A DNA stretch of 64,000 bases, taken from NCBI GenBank assembly GCA_963924555.1, contig OZ004595.1:5078599-5142598 (forward strand). The letters are read 5' to 3'. The position numbers and the translations under genes are program-made. The stretch's first letter is position 1. Every line of letters begins with the position of its first letter. This document shows positions 34,297-44,480 of the stretch, piece by piece. Source of the DNA: Crambe crambe. Taxonomy: Eukaryota; Porifera; Demospongiae; Poecilosclerida; Crambeidae. Under the pieces are notes generated by a model. The model was not told where the DNA came from. It saw nothing but the letters and a program-made list of their open reading frames with translations, and made no database searches.

Positions 34297-34741
34297 ACAA
34301 GTGAATGCAAAAAATTTCTTCGAAATAAAAATGTGAAGTAGGGATGCTATTATAACTGCAGCTTCATTATGAAAACCAAGTACTGCAGCATCGAAGCAGT
34401 ATGGCCCAAAAATCTAGCTGGAATATGTATTATAACTGCATGCAAGAGAGTGAACTTAGTGAAGTGACCCTTACCCATCATCAAGTACAAGATACTATTC
34501 CTACTTCACTCCCATGATCAAGGGCCAAGGGAGTGAAGTAGGAATAGTATCTCGTACTTGATGATGGGTAAGGGTCACTTCACTAAGTTCACTCTCTTGC
34601 ATGCAGTTATAATACATATTCCAGCTAGATTTTTGGGCCATACTGCTTCGATGCTGCAGTACTTGGTTTTCATAATGAAGCTGCAGTTATAATAGCATCC
34701 CTACTTCACATTTTTATTTCGAAGAAATTTTTTGCATTCAT
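34297..34741. mobile_element. Long foldback with arms of about 205 bp
   Basis: The left arm begins ACAAGTGAATGCAAAAAATT, and the right arm is its complement but lacks the last few bases. The outer box is GAAGTAGGGATGC. The loop-side box is degenerate (TTCCTACTTC / GAAGTAGGAA). The loop is only about 15 bases. It would fold into a nearly perfect hairpin of more than 200 bp. Confidence 0.9.
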
Positions 34742-35901
34742 AATGCTAACAATGCATTTGAATCTCCATCCATTGCATTTTCCCCCATTCTCTATACTCT
34801 CTCTGGCTAATCTCTCCAGAAAAGTTACCCCAACAAACCAAATTGCATGGAACCCAATCATGTTACTCATCAGGAATTGCCCAGGCCACATTAAATCTCA
34901 GGCATGCACAGGTAGTCAAAATTATTACATAATAATATGCAGTCAGCAGAATACCTAAAATAACTACTAGCAGTCATGCATGATTAGGATCAAGATACTT
35001 CAGATAGCTATTTCTTGAAATTCTCAGTAAAACCCTCTACACCAGTTATCTGTGTATGTTAGTTTGTTATTTTTCTAAGCATCTAAAGTGCATGCTGTTG
35101 TCAAAACATACTAGCCATCTCCTTCAAGGAGATGTTACATCATAATGTATACATTGGCTTCTGTGGATGCATTACCATGCATATAATAATTATAGGCTTG
35201 TTGAAGAAACTTAGCTTTTCAGTTTGAACACACCCAGTAAACACATCCTTTATGCTGAGTTATGGGACTGTTCCATTGTTTGGTACATATTATGGTTTAG
35301 TGTTAGGAGTGATCACATAATTATTTGAAATTATCTGACATCGAGTGAATGGTGCATGGATTCATGAGACTGAGCACCTGATTAAGGACTAAAGATCAAA
35401 GCATACTATGCATACCATTGATTTTGGCAATCCAACCTTGGGTTCTAATAAGGTCTTGTGTAAACATGCTATAGAGATAGCAATATTGCTACAGTACACA
35501 CTTGAAGAACCAATGCACAGATGACTATAATTATGGGAAAACCACAATTGATTGTTATAATGACTTCTTCTATAAGACAAAAGGTTTGCATAAGAAAATC
35601 CAATTACGCCACAAGGTAAACACTCTGAAGGTCATGTGTCTGAGGAGTAACTCAACAAAGGCACTTGCCCCTCATGGAAAAACTGCATGAGCTGTTTAGC
35701 TCGAATGCGGCCCCACCAAATCTTAGATCCTAACTTATTATTGGTGCAGCAGGAAATGACAATGAAATACGTACATGAAAACATAATCTTATGTACTACT
35801 GCTAGGAAAGTTATAAGGAAATCTGAAGTTATAATATTATGATATCGATCTTCTCCAAGTGCTACATTGTTCAGCTAAAGGTATACGTAATGATTATGAC
35901 T
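34742..35901. other. Region downstream of gene K
   Basis: No gene is seen. It contains the duplicated block 35371-35703. The rest is AT-rich sequence without recognised features. Confidence 0.5.
35371..35703. repeat. Duplicated non-coding block (matches 12450-12840)
   Basis: This is the shorter, same-orientation copy of the 12.45-kb block, starting at GAGCACCTGATTAAGGACTA. Confidence 0.7.
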
Positions 35902-37725
35902 TCACATCAATGATGCCAGTTTATCACTGGAATGAGATTCATGACAATATTCAAACGAGTCCTCTTCACTGTCATGCAAGAAGTGGTAGTCATTTCTCCA
36001 GAACTTTACTTTTCTTGCAAATCTTAAAGCAAATCTTCGACGTGAAAAGAACCAGTAAATAATAACTGCTAGTGTATAAAGATGCGGAAAAATTGCTGTT
36101 AGAGCAGCAAGCACATAAAAAATGGAAATGTATTGATGAACTTTGATGGTGGCCATATCAATACCACTTAGAGAAATGTAGAATAGAGCAAGGAGTGTGA
36201 AGAATGCGGCACTGATCTTTGAATAATGAACAAGTGGAGGTTTGAACGGCTGCACTATAATGATCAGTAAGACTAGGAGCAAGAGAGAGATGGCAGCAAG
36301 GGGAAAGTAAATACTTGTATGCGCAAAAGCATAAATGATAAAACCCAAAACACGTATCACGATGAAGACAACTGCAAACCATCGGCAATCTCTAGTGCCT
36401 GGTTCTGTCCCGTCTTTATAGCAGCCATTGAAGGAGTCTATAAAGGTGTGCAAGATGTGTTGTCGAACAGGAAGACGATTCAAGATCTTCTGGAAGAAAG
36501 CAAAAGGATAGAGAGCAAGAACAGTGATGGGGAAAAGAATAAATATGATGAACATCAGAAGAGCCAGGATGGCATAAGGTCGATGTTTTTCACCGAAATA
36601 CTTGACATCACCAGCATAGTACAGCACAGTAGATGTCGTATTATTAAAGCCGTCTCGGTTGAGTTCGTATAATTGTGTTGGAATGAGGAGGTCAAAGGTC
36701 GCACTAAAAAGCTTTGTGCTTGACAAAAAGTAGAATGTGACACATGAGTCTATCACTGATGACTTTACGTTCCAATTCTTCCTGAAGAAAACAAAGAAGA
36801 CTCGAAATGGCCTCCACATAAAAACAATGACTCGATAGTTCCTATCGTACAGTTTCATTAAGAGATGAATGACAATCATTAGAAGAAGAGGGTACACAGC
36901 AATGGCATAGTCCAATGCTAGGGTGGGGAGAGGACCTATTCCAAGACAAATGTCAGAGTAAAATGGTCTAAAAAAATCTAAGTTCCATATTCCATAAAAG
37001 GAGAATACAATCTTTATGAAGAGCAGATACTTAGGATGAGTGCTTGTCATTAGGAGCAACACACGCAAGAAAGCTGGCATTGACATGAATTGGCCACACA
37101 AGATCACTGAATGCAAGTGGCTAGTGACAGCATTTAATCGAAAGAAGAAGATAAAGAAACAGAACAGAGTTAGTGGGAGATAAGCTGCAATGATGTACCT
37201 GCCCAAGTTCCTGCCAATATGTGAACAGTTAACACAAGATAAATTGTAGGAGTAAGCCAAGGGGTAGTATTCAGGCAGACACTCCCCACAAAGTGCTCCA
37301 GCTCTGTTGAATAATGCACATATGTTACGAGAACTATCCAGAGATCGATACATGCTATCTACTGACATTTCCTCTCCAAAATACCACCCACAATTATAAA
37401 TGCATGCACCAACTTGCAGCACATTCCTACTCTCGTTGTATGTAACACAATAGCAGTCCACGACTGAAGAAGTTTCCTCATCTTCACCACACTTGATAAT
37501 GTTGGCAGGAAAAAGACCAAACTTGCACTCTTCGTCACAGAAGAGGCCATGGGGACAGGTATCCTTTGAAATATTAGTGGAGCATGAATAGATTTCAACA
37601 TCATCTGCTGTAGCCCGTTTGTTGTTGTCCGATACTGTAAAGTTTTGACTGTTGTTAATGAAAGGAACTTCAGCACTACGAATGCAAGTCACCAATACTA
37701 GCAACACAGACAATGACTTAAACAT
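35902..37725 (-). CDS. Gene K: divergent intact member of the Cys-rich multi-membrane family, 607 aa
   Basis: I place the start at the ATG at 37725; a TTG two codons upstream extends the frame but is unlikely to be used. The signal peptide ends near residue 18. The ectodomain has Cys pairs of a different pattern from C, H and I, but keeps LCGEC followed by YSYNLSCVNC. Shared family motifs are AYLPLT, WNLDFFR, LDYAIAVYPL and GCYKDG...TRDCRWFA, and there are about ten membrane segments. The C-tail ends in an acidic/Ser/His-rich stretch without the dileucine motif. It is probably an anciently separated subtype; its N-terminal half is duplicated as gene A. Confidence 0.88.
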   Translation of the reverse strand: MFKSLSVLLVLVTCIRSAEVPFINNSQNFTVSDNNKRATADDVEIYSCSTNISKDTCPHGLFCDEECKFGLFPANIIKCGEDEETSSVVDCYCVTYNESRNVLQVGACIYNCGWYFGEEMSVDSMYRSLDSSRNICALFNRAGALCGECLPEYYPLAYSYNLSCVNCSHIGRNLGRYIIAAYLPLTLFCFFIFFFRLNAVTSHLHSVILCGQFMSMPAFLRVLLLMTSTHPKYLLFIKIVFSFYGIWNLDFFRPFYSDICLGIGPLPTLALDYAIAVYPLLLMIVIHLLMKLYDRNYRVIVFMWRPFRVFFVFFRKNWNVKSSVIDSCVTFYFLSSTKLFSATFDLLIPTQLYELNRDGFNNTTSTVLYYAGDVKYFGEKHRPYAILALLMFIIFILFPITVLALYPFAFFQKILNRLPVRQHILHTFIDSFNGCYKDGTEPGTRDCRWFAVVFIVIRVLGFIIYAFAHTSIYFPLAAISLLLLVLLIIIVQPFKPPLVHYSKISAAFFTLLALFYISLSGIDMATIKVHQYISIFYVLAALTAIFPHLYTLAVIIYWFFSRRRFALRFARKVKFWRNDYHFLHDSEEDSFEYCHESHSSDKLASLM

Positions 37726-38118
37726 CTTCAAAAATTCACTCCAAGGTCTGAAGAAGGAAGAATATCAATATGAATTTTTGGGATTCTGTATGTTTGATAT
37801 ACAAAGACTACAGTTTAGTCTGAAGAGTTTACAGAGATCCTTTTCTCTTATTCCAAACATTGCTTAACTGAATGTCTTAGTATGTCTATAGCTGGAGAGT
37901 TTACAGAGCCAGATCCTTTTCTCGTATACCTTATGGGACTTAATTTTCCCTTGATCAAACTTATAAAGGCATGAATCATTAATAGCAAGTACAGAGTGGC
38001 TTGAGGTCCTGATATGAAGTAACAATGGGTGTCTAGATAAAATATGCTAAGCTATCAATACTGGTCACATGACACTGATAGAGGCGTAACCAGCTGAACA
38101 CTTATTGCATATGATAAT
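37726..38118. other. Upstream flank of gene K
   Basis: The flank duplicates the upstream flank of gene A. It contains the empty site of the 452-542 MITE at about 37878. Similarity to the A flank ends at about 38118, where the repeat island begins. Confidence 0.6.
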
Positions 38119-38973
38119 TTGCAGTGAGCGAGCTGACTCTCAGGTCATGACTCATTGAAATATATCTAGGTCTACACTCCAAAATCCCCCAGGCGTACGT
38201 ACGTACGTGTCCCGAAATAGTAGAGCTGTGCGTGTGCATAATGCGCATGCTCCAATTAATCAAGCTACATGTTACAGCCTTTTGTCAGCGCTAGGCTTAT
38301 CTAAGTGGATTGTAGGCGCTTGTTATCTAAGTGCTTGTGGTAAGTATTTACAGCTTTCTATGTATGGAGCTTCCTGGTTGGAACCACAACTTACATGACT
38401 CTTGTCTCTGACAGCAATAAGCTTATCAAGCTTGCAAGTATTGGAGCCTATCAGCTGCTCACAGTCACTTGCTCACTGTCAAATGCTGCATATTACTATA
38501 GTAGTAGTTGTAGAGGCTCTAGCCTGGCTTGGCTTATTTAATTACATATAAACTCAACAGCAAATCTTCTGAAACAGTTGTAGCACTAACTTGCTTGCTT
38601 GCTCACTGTCAAAATTAGCTAATGTATCAAAGTGAATTATAGGTGCTTGGCTAAGTGCTTGTGGTAAGTATTCACAGCTTTTGATGTGTGGAGTTTTCTG
38701 GTTGGAACCACCACTTACATGACTCTTATCTCTGACACAATATCAAACACTGAAGCCTATCATGCTCACTTGCTCACTGTCTAAATCTAAAGTAGTAGTT
38801 GTAGCTTATCTGATACATATGAACTAAACAAAATCTTCTAAAGAGTTGTAGCACTAAAGAATACTTGCTTGCTCGCTCGCTGTCAACTGAATGTTGAACA
38901 TTGCCCTAGTTGCAGCGAGCGAGCTGACTCTCAGGTCATGACTCATTGAAATTGTAAAATATATATATTTATT
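38119..38973. repeat. Start of the repeat island: diverged units of the TAAGTGGATTGTAGGCGC repeat
   Basis: Two diverged units (about 38200-38420 and 38610-38720) share the core TAAGTGGATTGTAGGCGC and CTAAGTGCTTGTGGTAAG with the tandem array at 42.7-43.5 kb. A flanking string AGCGAGCTGACTCTCAGGTC occurs at 38126 and 38927. At 38173 lies the empty site of the 57.03-kb MITE. Confidence 0.65.
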
Positions 38974-39564
38974 ATGTAGTTACTGAGCATGTCCCATAGA
39001 GAATAGTAGTATCACAACTAGGGTGATATTTTACCATATCGCGTAGTCATATCACGTAGTCATATTACGTCCCCCTAGGCAATCTTTGCATAATGATTTA
39101 TTTTATAGCCATGATAATAAAAGTGAAAAACTAGACTATATTTCCTTTTCAAGAGTTTAAAAAATAATTATGCTGAACTCCTAGCAAAAAAAATCCAGTA
39201 GCTAATTATACTATGGCAATGTGCAACATTTGACAACAAGTAGTAAAAATATTTGACAGCAAGTGAAGCAAGTACAGCTATACCTTTTAGATGTGCCTAA
39301 ACTCCTTAACTAGCTGCTGTAGTAAGTGGCAGTTCAGCCTGGCAGCGCGGTTGGTAAAGGGTCTGGCCCACGAGACTAGCTGCATACATACAGAGCTAGA
39401 GGAAGCTGTAATGCTAGCCACAAAGCACTTAGCGATTACAATAGACACTTATAAGCCTAGTGTCTACAATCAGAAACGCTGTAGAAATCAATTACAACTT
39501 AGCTCACTCACCCGAATCCAACGGCCTGAAGGCACCACGCATGCTCAGTAGTTACATAATAAAT
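38974..39564. mobile_element. MITE of about 590 bp with TTATTATGTAGTTACTGAGC ends
   Basis: Inverted ends of about 23 bp lie at 38976-38998 and 39540-39563. A second copy sits inverted at 53809-54391. No protein is coded. An internal segment near 39335-39375 resembles a tRNA A-box region, so a tRNA-derived origin of part of the sequence is possible but weak. Confidence 0.75.
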
Positions 39565-39577
39565 TGATTATTACGTA

Positions 39578-39680
39578 GATACCGTGAAATATCACTCGTC
39601 TGATTGGCTGGTATTCTCACTCGTGCCTGCGGCACTCGTGTGAATACTAGCCAACAGACTCGTGATATTTCACGGTATCA
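39578..39680. repeat. Palindrome GATACCGTGAAATATCAC
   Basis: A palindrome of about 100 bp, with arms including GATACCGTGAAATATCAC and its complement. The same palindrome occurs in inverted position at 53688-53792, in each case next to the 590-bp MITE. Confidence 0.85.
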
Positions 39681-39694
39681 ATGTAATTTGGCGA

Positions 39695-39856
39695 GCGAAG
39701 CGAGCCTCTCTCTGGTCATGTCAACGGGAGCTCGAGATATATATATATTTATATATACGTAAGTAAATAGCTAGGGGCATAGTTAATAATTGGCGAGCGA
39801 AGCGAGCCACTCTCTGGTCATGTCAACGGGAGCTCGAGATATATATGTAATAGTTA
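39695..39856. repeat. Two GGCGAGCGAAGCGAGCC junction units
   Basis: Two short units begin GGCGAGCGAAGCGAGCC, run through CATGTCAACGGGAGCTCGAG and end in (AT)n. They are the terminal pieces of the tandem repeat seen complete at 42.7-43.5 kb. Confidence 0.75.
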
Positions 39857-39975
39857 GAACACGGTAGTCTGGTGATTATGGCCAATAAACAACCGAATCC
39901 GAAGGCGCAGCCCGAGGATAAGGTTGTTTATTTGGCCATAATCACCAGGACTACCGTGTTATAACTGTTATATAT
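39857..39975. repeat. Palindrome GAACACGGTAGTCTGGTGAT
   Basis: Inverted arms of about 45 bp, with GGTGATTATGGCCAATAAAC in the left arm and its complement in the right, around a GC-rich loop. Confidence 0.75.
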
Positions 39976-40762
39976 CCCCAGGGCGCACGATTTCATTGGT
40001 CGGTCTGTAGCTAGAGCGTAGCTACCCCTTAGTTACGAAACAAAACGAAAACTCCTGCCATGGCTTGTCCTTGGCCCTGTCCTGGGATGTGCCGTTGTTC
40101 AGACTCGAACTCACAGTACAGAGCCTCGTGCTCTCAAGCAAGACTACGAACTACGAGGCTCCTCCCATGCCCACCACACCCGGTACCCAGCTATTAACGA
40201 GTTCTTCCACCCACGTTTTGGCGAAGCTAGCGGAAGGTATGACGCCAAAAAATACCAATGGGCCTTAGAAATAATTTCTTCTTGTGTGAAAATTGCAAAA
40301 AAAAAAAAAAAAAAAAAAGCTATGAAGTTTCCTTGTGACCCAGCACCAGATGACTTCTTCATTTTCCAACAATCAGCTATAAACTACCCAGAGACAGAAA
40401 TAGATTAATGACAATGTTATAGACTGATCGTTAACTTCTTCTTCCAACAGTCAGCTATAAACTACCAATATAATACAGAGACAGAAATAAACTCTTTAGT
40501 AATAGCTAATTAATGACAATGTTATCTGATCATTATCTCATGCATAGATTATCTTCATTATCTTATATCATTATCATTATCATTATAGGTTATCTTCATT
40601 ATCATCTTCTTCCAACAGTCAGCTTCAGAAAACCTGTTATTCATAGCCTGGGGAACAGTGCGTTATGAGTCATAACGCACTTTACCCTAAGGGAGGGAAT
40701 TTATGACAGTAAGAGCACTTTTCTCTATGGGAGTAAATGTATTAGGTGGGATATATATATAA
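39976..40762. other. Non-coding stretch with poly-A
   Basis: A poly-A run lies at about 40299-40318. On the minus strand, 40095-40165 resembles the 3' half of a tRNA (a GAGTTCGAGTC T-arm-like string), but no complete cloverleaf is convincing. Short ATTATC-rich direct repeats follow (40530-40610). Confidence 0.35.
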
Positions 40763-41216
40763 TAGTTAGACAACGAGACCAAGGGATCTACGGTCTATTT
40801 AGAAACCTGAGAGCCCTGGGCTGTAGCGACCCGAGCGCAGCGAGGGCGCTACTAAGGGCCCGAAGGTTTCTAACCAGACCGTAGATCCCGTTGGTCGAGG
40901 TGTCTAACTTATTTAGACTATAGCCAATCACTGGAGTTGTTTAACTTACCTCAACACACACTTGGAAACAATAACCATGGTTTTTAAATGCAACAAATAT
41001 GAATCAGAGCGCACCTAGAAACAATAACCGTGGCCACCGCGATGCGTTGCTAGAATTGGACCAATTGGAATGACCATCTTTACCGGGTTTACCTAGGGCA
41101 AGTGAATTCTAAGTGCTATAAGGCGTGATTCTAAGTGCCATAAGGCGTGATTCTAAGTGAATAGAATTCACCAAATGGACCAATCAGATTCCTTGATTGT
41201 GACTAGCTATAGTCTA
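40763..41216 (-). mobile_element. 455-bp element, copy 1 (inverted)
   Basis: Non-coding element with the GTTAGAC palindrome at one end and TGACTAGCTATAGTCTA at the other. Copies in the opposite orientation lie at 55884-56336 and 56570-57018. It contains short internal repeats around GCGTGATTCTAAGTG. Confidence 0.8.
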
Positions 41217-41510
41217 AATATATATACGTACGTCATAGCTAGCGGGCATAGCTTATAATACGCATGCGCACGTTCGTTTGACCTTTGACCCCACAAATGA
41301 AACGTGCCCATAGCACTTAGAACAAAATTAGCTAGAGCTTATTGCTTTCTACAGCATTTTGTCATAGAGGCGCTAAGTGGATTGTAGGCGCATGGCTTTC
41401 TAAGTGCTTGTGGTAAGCATTATACAGCCTCCTGTCAGTGTGTATGCAGCTGCCACACTGCCACAACCACTGCAATATCTTAGGCTTAGTCCAATAAGTC
41501 TGACTTTCAC
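41217..41510. repeat. Partial unit of the TAAGTGGATTGTAGGCGC repeat
   Basis: The unit contains CGCATGCGCACGTTCGTTTG, the TAAGTGGATTGTAGGCGC core and the tail to GACTTTCAC, where it is interrupted by the element 41511-42619. It resumes at 42620. Confidence 0.75.
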
Positions 41511-42619
41511 CATAGATATAAGAGGTTTACGGGATTGGAAACGGATCACGTGCTCTCGTTAGCAACTAACAACCGAGGCGCGTTGACAGCTGAATGACAT
41601 AGCACTTTTGTCAAAGTTGCTGTTCTGACAAGATCCATGAGGTAAGACTTATGCCAATGATACTATAATACACTAGGGCATAGATTTACCGTATGAAATA
41701 AATTTTAACTCAGATTTTCAAGTTTAATCCTACAAATACTACTGTAGTGGTTAATGGGACTATAATCCCTCTCACGCTTGATAGAATCAATTGCTGTTGC
41801 CCATTTTCTGATCAAAAGGCATGTAAACTTTAGCTACATGGAATAGTAATGTTAGTTTTTGTATTAGCTGACATATATTGTCTCTAGCATTTGCAAGTGG
41901 TGTTAAAACTGTAATCCCTCTCCCAAGAAATAGATTAACAATATTGCAACTGTATTAGTTATTTCAGGGAAAGGATAGAACAGTAAATGGAATTGGTGCA
42001 TTCGTTTTCTATACAATAGTCATCCTATGGAGATGGCAAGCTTACTATATTTCCCCCCTAATATCCATAGGGTCCACAGGACAGCTGACTGAGCCGAATT
42101 CTTGAGGTGGATGGTGTCAAAATCCAACAGCCAAAAGCTGGAAGTATTGCAATAATGCTGATGAGGGAGAACTGAGCAGAAACTGGCGGATAACTTTGGG
42201 GAAAAATTATCTAGCTATAATAATGATGAATTTATGTCTAATTTTAATACCAAAAGTCATTCTGGCCTTTCTTTCAAATCAATCACATAAAATTAATGTA
42301 TAATGAGCAATGATAGGTACTCATAGTTATAATTACAAGGAAAAAAGTTATGAATAATTAATAACTTCCTTCCTCAGACTCTCCAACTTCAACTCTCTGA
42401 CTCTTCACTTCTTTAATACCTTCCCCTTAGCTTACTTGTACTATTCTGTGAGCTGTAGGGGCAGAACATCACTTTAACTGCCTTGAAAGGAGTGAATATT
42501 GATCTCCTTTCACGGCCATTAATATAATTAATGCTGCATGCGCGTGCGCATCTGTCAACGCGCCTCGGTTGTGCAGTTCATTGGGCGTTTCCAATCCCGT
42601 AAAACCTCTTATATCTATG
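41511..42619. mobile_element. 1.1-kb non-autonomous transposon with 7-bp target duplication
   Basis: Ends CATAGATATAAGAGG are inverted, and similarity extends about 80 bp inwards, including ACGGGATTGGAAACG and CAACCGAGGCGCGTTGACAG. The target CTTTCAC is duplicated at 41504-41510 and 42620-42626. The uninterrupted host repeat is visible at about 43445-43475 (GACTTTCACCAACTGCTTCG). There is no transposase ORF. A 7-bp duplication with CA-starting ends hints at P-like or hAT-like origin. Confidence 0.88.
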
Positions 42620-42719
42620 CTTTCACCAACTGTTTCGCTCGCCGATTGAATATGTTACACGAACATACTCTAGTACGCATGCGCGCATGTTCGTTTGACC
42701 TTTGACCCCACAAATGAAA

Positions 42720-43562
42720 TAATTGGCGAGCGAAGCGAGCCTCTCTCTGGTCATGTCAACGGGAGCTCGAGATATATATTTATATGTATACGTACGTCAT
42801 AGCTAGCGGGCATAGTTAAAAATACGCATGCGCACGTTTGCTTGACCTTTGACCCCACAAATGAAACGTGCCCATAGCACTTAGAACAAATAGCTAGAGC
42901 TTGTTGCTTTCTACAGCATTTTGTTATACAGGCGCTAAGTGGATTGTAGGTGCATGGCTTTCTAAGTGCTTGTGGTAAACATTATACAGCCTCCTGTGTA
43001 TGCAGCTGTGTATGCAGCTGCCACAACCACTGCAATATCTTAGCCCAATGAGTCAAATGCAAAGTACAAATGACTTTCATCAACTGCTTCGCTCGCCAAT
43101 TGAATATGTTACACGAACATACCCTAGTTGGCGAGCGAAGCGAGCCACTCTCTGGTCATGTCAACGGGAGCTCGAGATATATATTTGTATATATATATAC
43201 GTACGTCAATAGCTAGCGGGCATAATTAATAATACGCATGCGCACGTTCGTTTGACCTTTGACCCCACAAATGAAACATGCCCATAGCACTTAGAACAAA
43301 CACCTTGAGCTTATTGTTTTCTACAGCATTTTGTCATAGAGGTGCTAAGTGGATTGTAGGCGCTTGGCTTTCTAAGTGCTTGTGGTAAGCATTACACAGC
43401 CTCCTATGTATGCAGCTGCAATATCTTAGTAAGTCAAAGTACAAATGACTTTCACCAACTGCTTCGCTCGCCGATTGAATATGTTACACGAACATACCCT
43501 AGTTGGCGAGCGAAGCGAGCCACTCTCTGGTCATGTCAACGGGAGCTCGAGATATATATATA
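42720..43562 (+). repeat. Tandem repeat, two units of about 375-410 bp
   Basis: Units start TTGGCGAGCGAAGCGAGCC at about 42722, 43128 and 43503. Each runs through (AT)n, ACGCATGCGCACGTT, GACCTTTGACCCCACAAATG, the TAAGTGGATTGTAGG core and ends CAACTGCTTCGCTCGCC, so start and end are short inverted repeats. The third unit is interrupted after its (AT)n by the Helitron at 43563. Confidence 0.88.
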
Positions 43563-43586
43563 TCAGAGAGCGCGGTAGCGCTCTCT

Positions 43587-43599
43587 ATGTAGGGATGAC
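43587..43599 (+). promoter_or_regulatory. Left asymmetrical terminal inverted repeat (GTAGGGAT box)
   Basis: ATGTAGGGATGAC directly follows the 5' terminal hairpin. It pairs with GTCATCCCTACAT at 53622-53634. It is probably a Rep recognition or processing site (inference from Helitron2 structure). Confidence 0.6.
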
Positions 43600-44480
43600 C
43601 TATGACCCTCCATAGGACTAATACAAAATGAAGTTGGATTTTCTCAGAAAACAGTAAGTTGTAGCTGCTATAACTGCTCACCCTGTCTCTTATGCACATT
43701 CTTATCATGCAGGAGAATTTTGGAGGCTGAAATACTCAACACGGAGAAACAGTAGTAGCGCACTTTTTCATGATTTCTTATTCTTCAGGTTCTTAATCAT
43801 CATCATATTCTTCATAATGGCACGATCTGGAGTAAAATTGGGCCGCGCTTTGGCCATCTTCTATATATGAATTTGTACCATTTTACTCGGACCAGGTCCA
43901 CATCCCATCAGTTTAGCCTCTAGTTCACTCAGAAAAAAAAGCCGCTTCCTTAGTACAGTTATACAGCTAATCAGCCATTAAACTTAAATAGATTGCGCAT
44001 GCGTACATACAGTTACCATGACTAAAATCTACCGTCCGGATCGATACCGTCTGAGCTAAACTAGCTACTTGCTATTCTTCAAAGTCCTCGAGATAAGTTA
44101 TTGTTATTCTTTTATTAGCTATTGTTATAGCTATTTTTGCTAGCTAACTAACTAGCTAGCTAAATACCTAGGTAAATCTTACCAAAATTCAAGTTGGTTA
44201 AAAGTCAACTTTATACTGAGCTAGCCAACTACTTAGTGTTAACCAGCTACCTTTGTAGCTCTTATCACTTAGCTGAATAGTTAGCTACAGCAAATTGCTA
44301 GCTCTGTAAACTTGTATTTAATGCTAGCTGTAGTGTAATACTCAGCTACAGTATACAGCATATTATTATTATTAATTATTATTTTATTGGCATATTAATT
44401 TTATCTACTACTCTATATATATTGGATAAATAACATAATAGAAAAAAAAACCTATACATCTGTCTACACTAATAATTACT
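43600..44480 (+). other. 5' untranslated leader of the Helitron
   Basis: No ORF is convincing. The first 130 bases form one arm of an inverted repeat with 52238-52360. The remainder is AT-rich, with GCTAGCTA repeats (44140-44170). The promoter of the Rep gene presumably lies here, but no motif stands out. Confidence 0.45.
43603..43733 (+). repeat. Sub-terminal inverted repeat, left arm
   Basis: About 125 bases from GACCCTCCATAGGACTAATA onwards are complementary, with indels, to 52238-52360. The similarity does not include the terminal hairpin or the GTAGGGAT box. Confidence 0.8.

Noticed and set aside
39335-39380. tRNA-like A-box region in the 590-bp MITE
   Set aside because: Only a weak resemblance, with no B-box at the expected distance.
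40095-40165. tRNA gene or tRNA-derived SINE head on the minus strand
   Set aside because: A T-arm-like string is present, but the acceptor and D-arm pairing do not close, and the nearby poly-A lies on the wrong side for a SINE tail.
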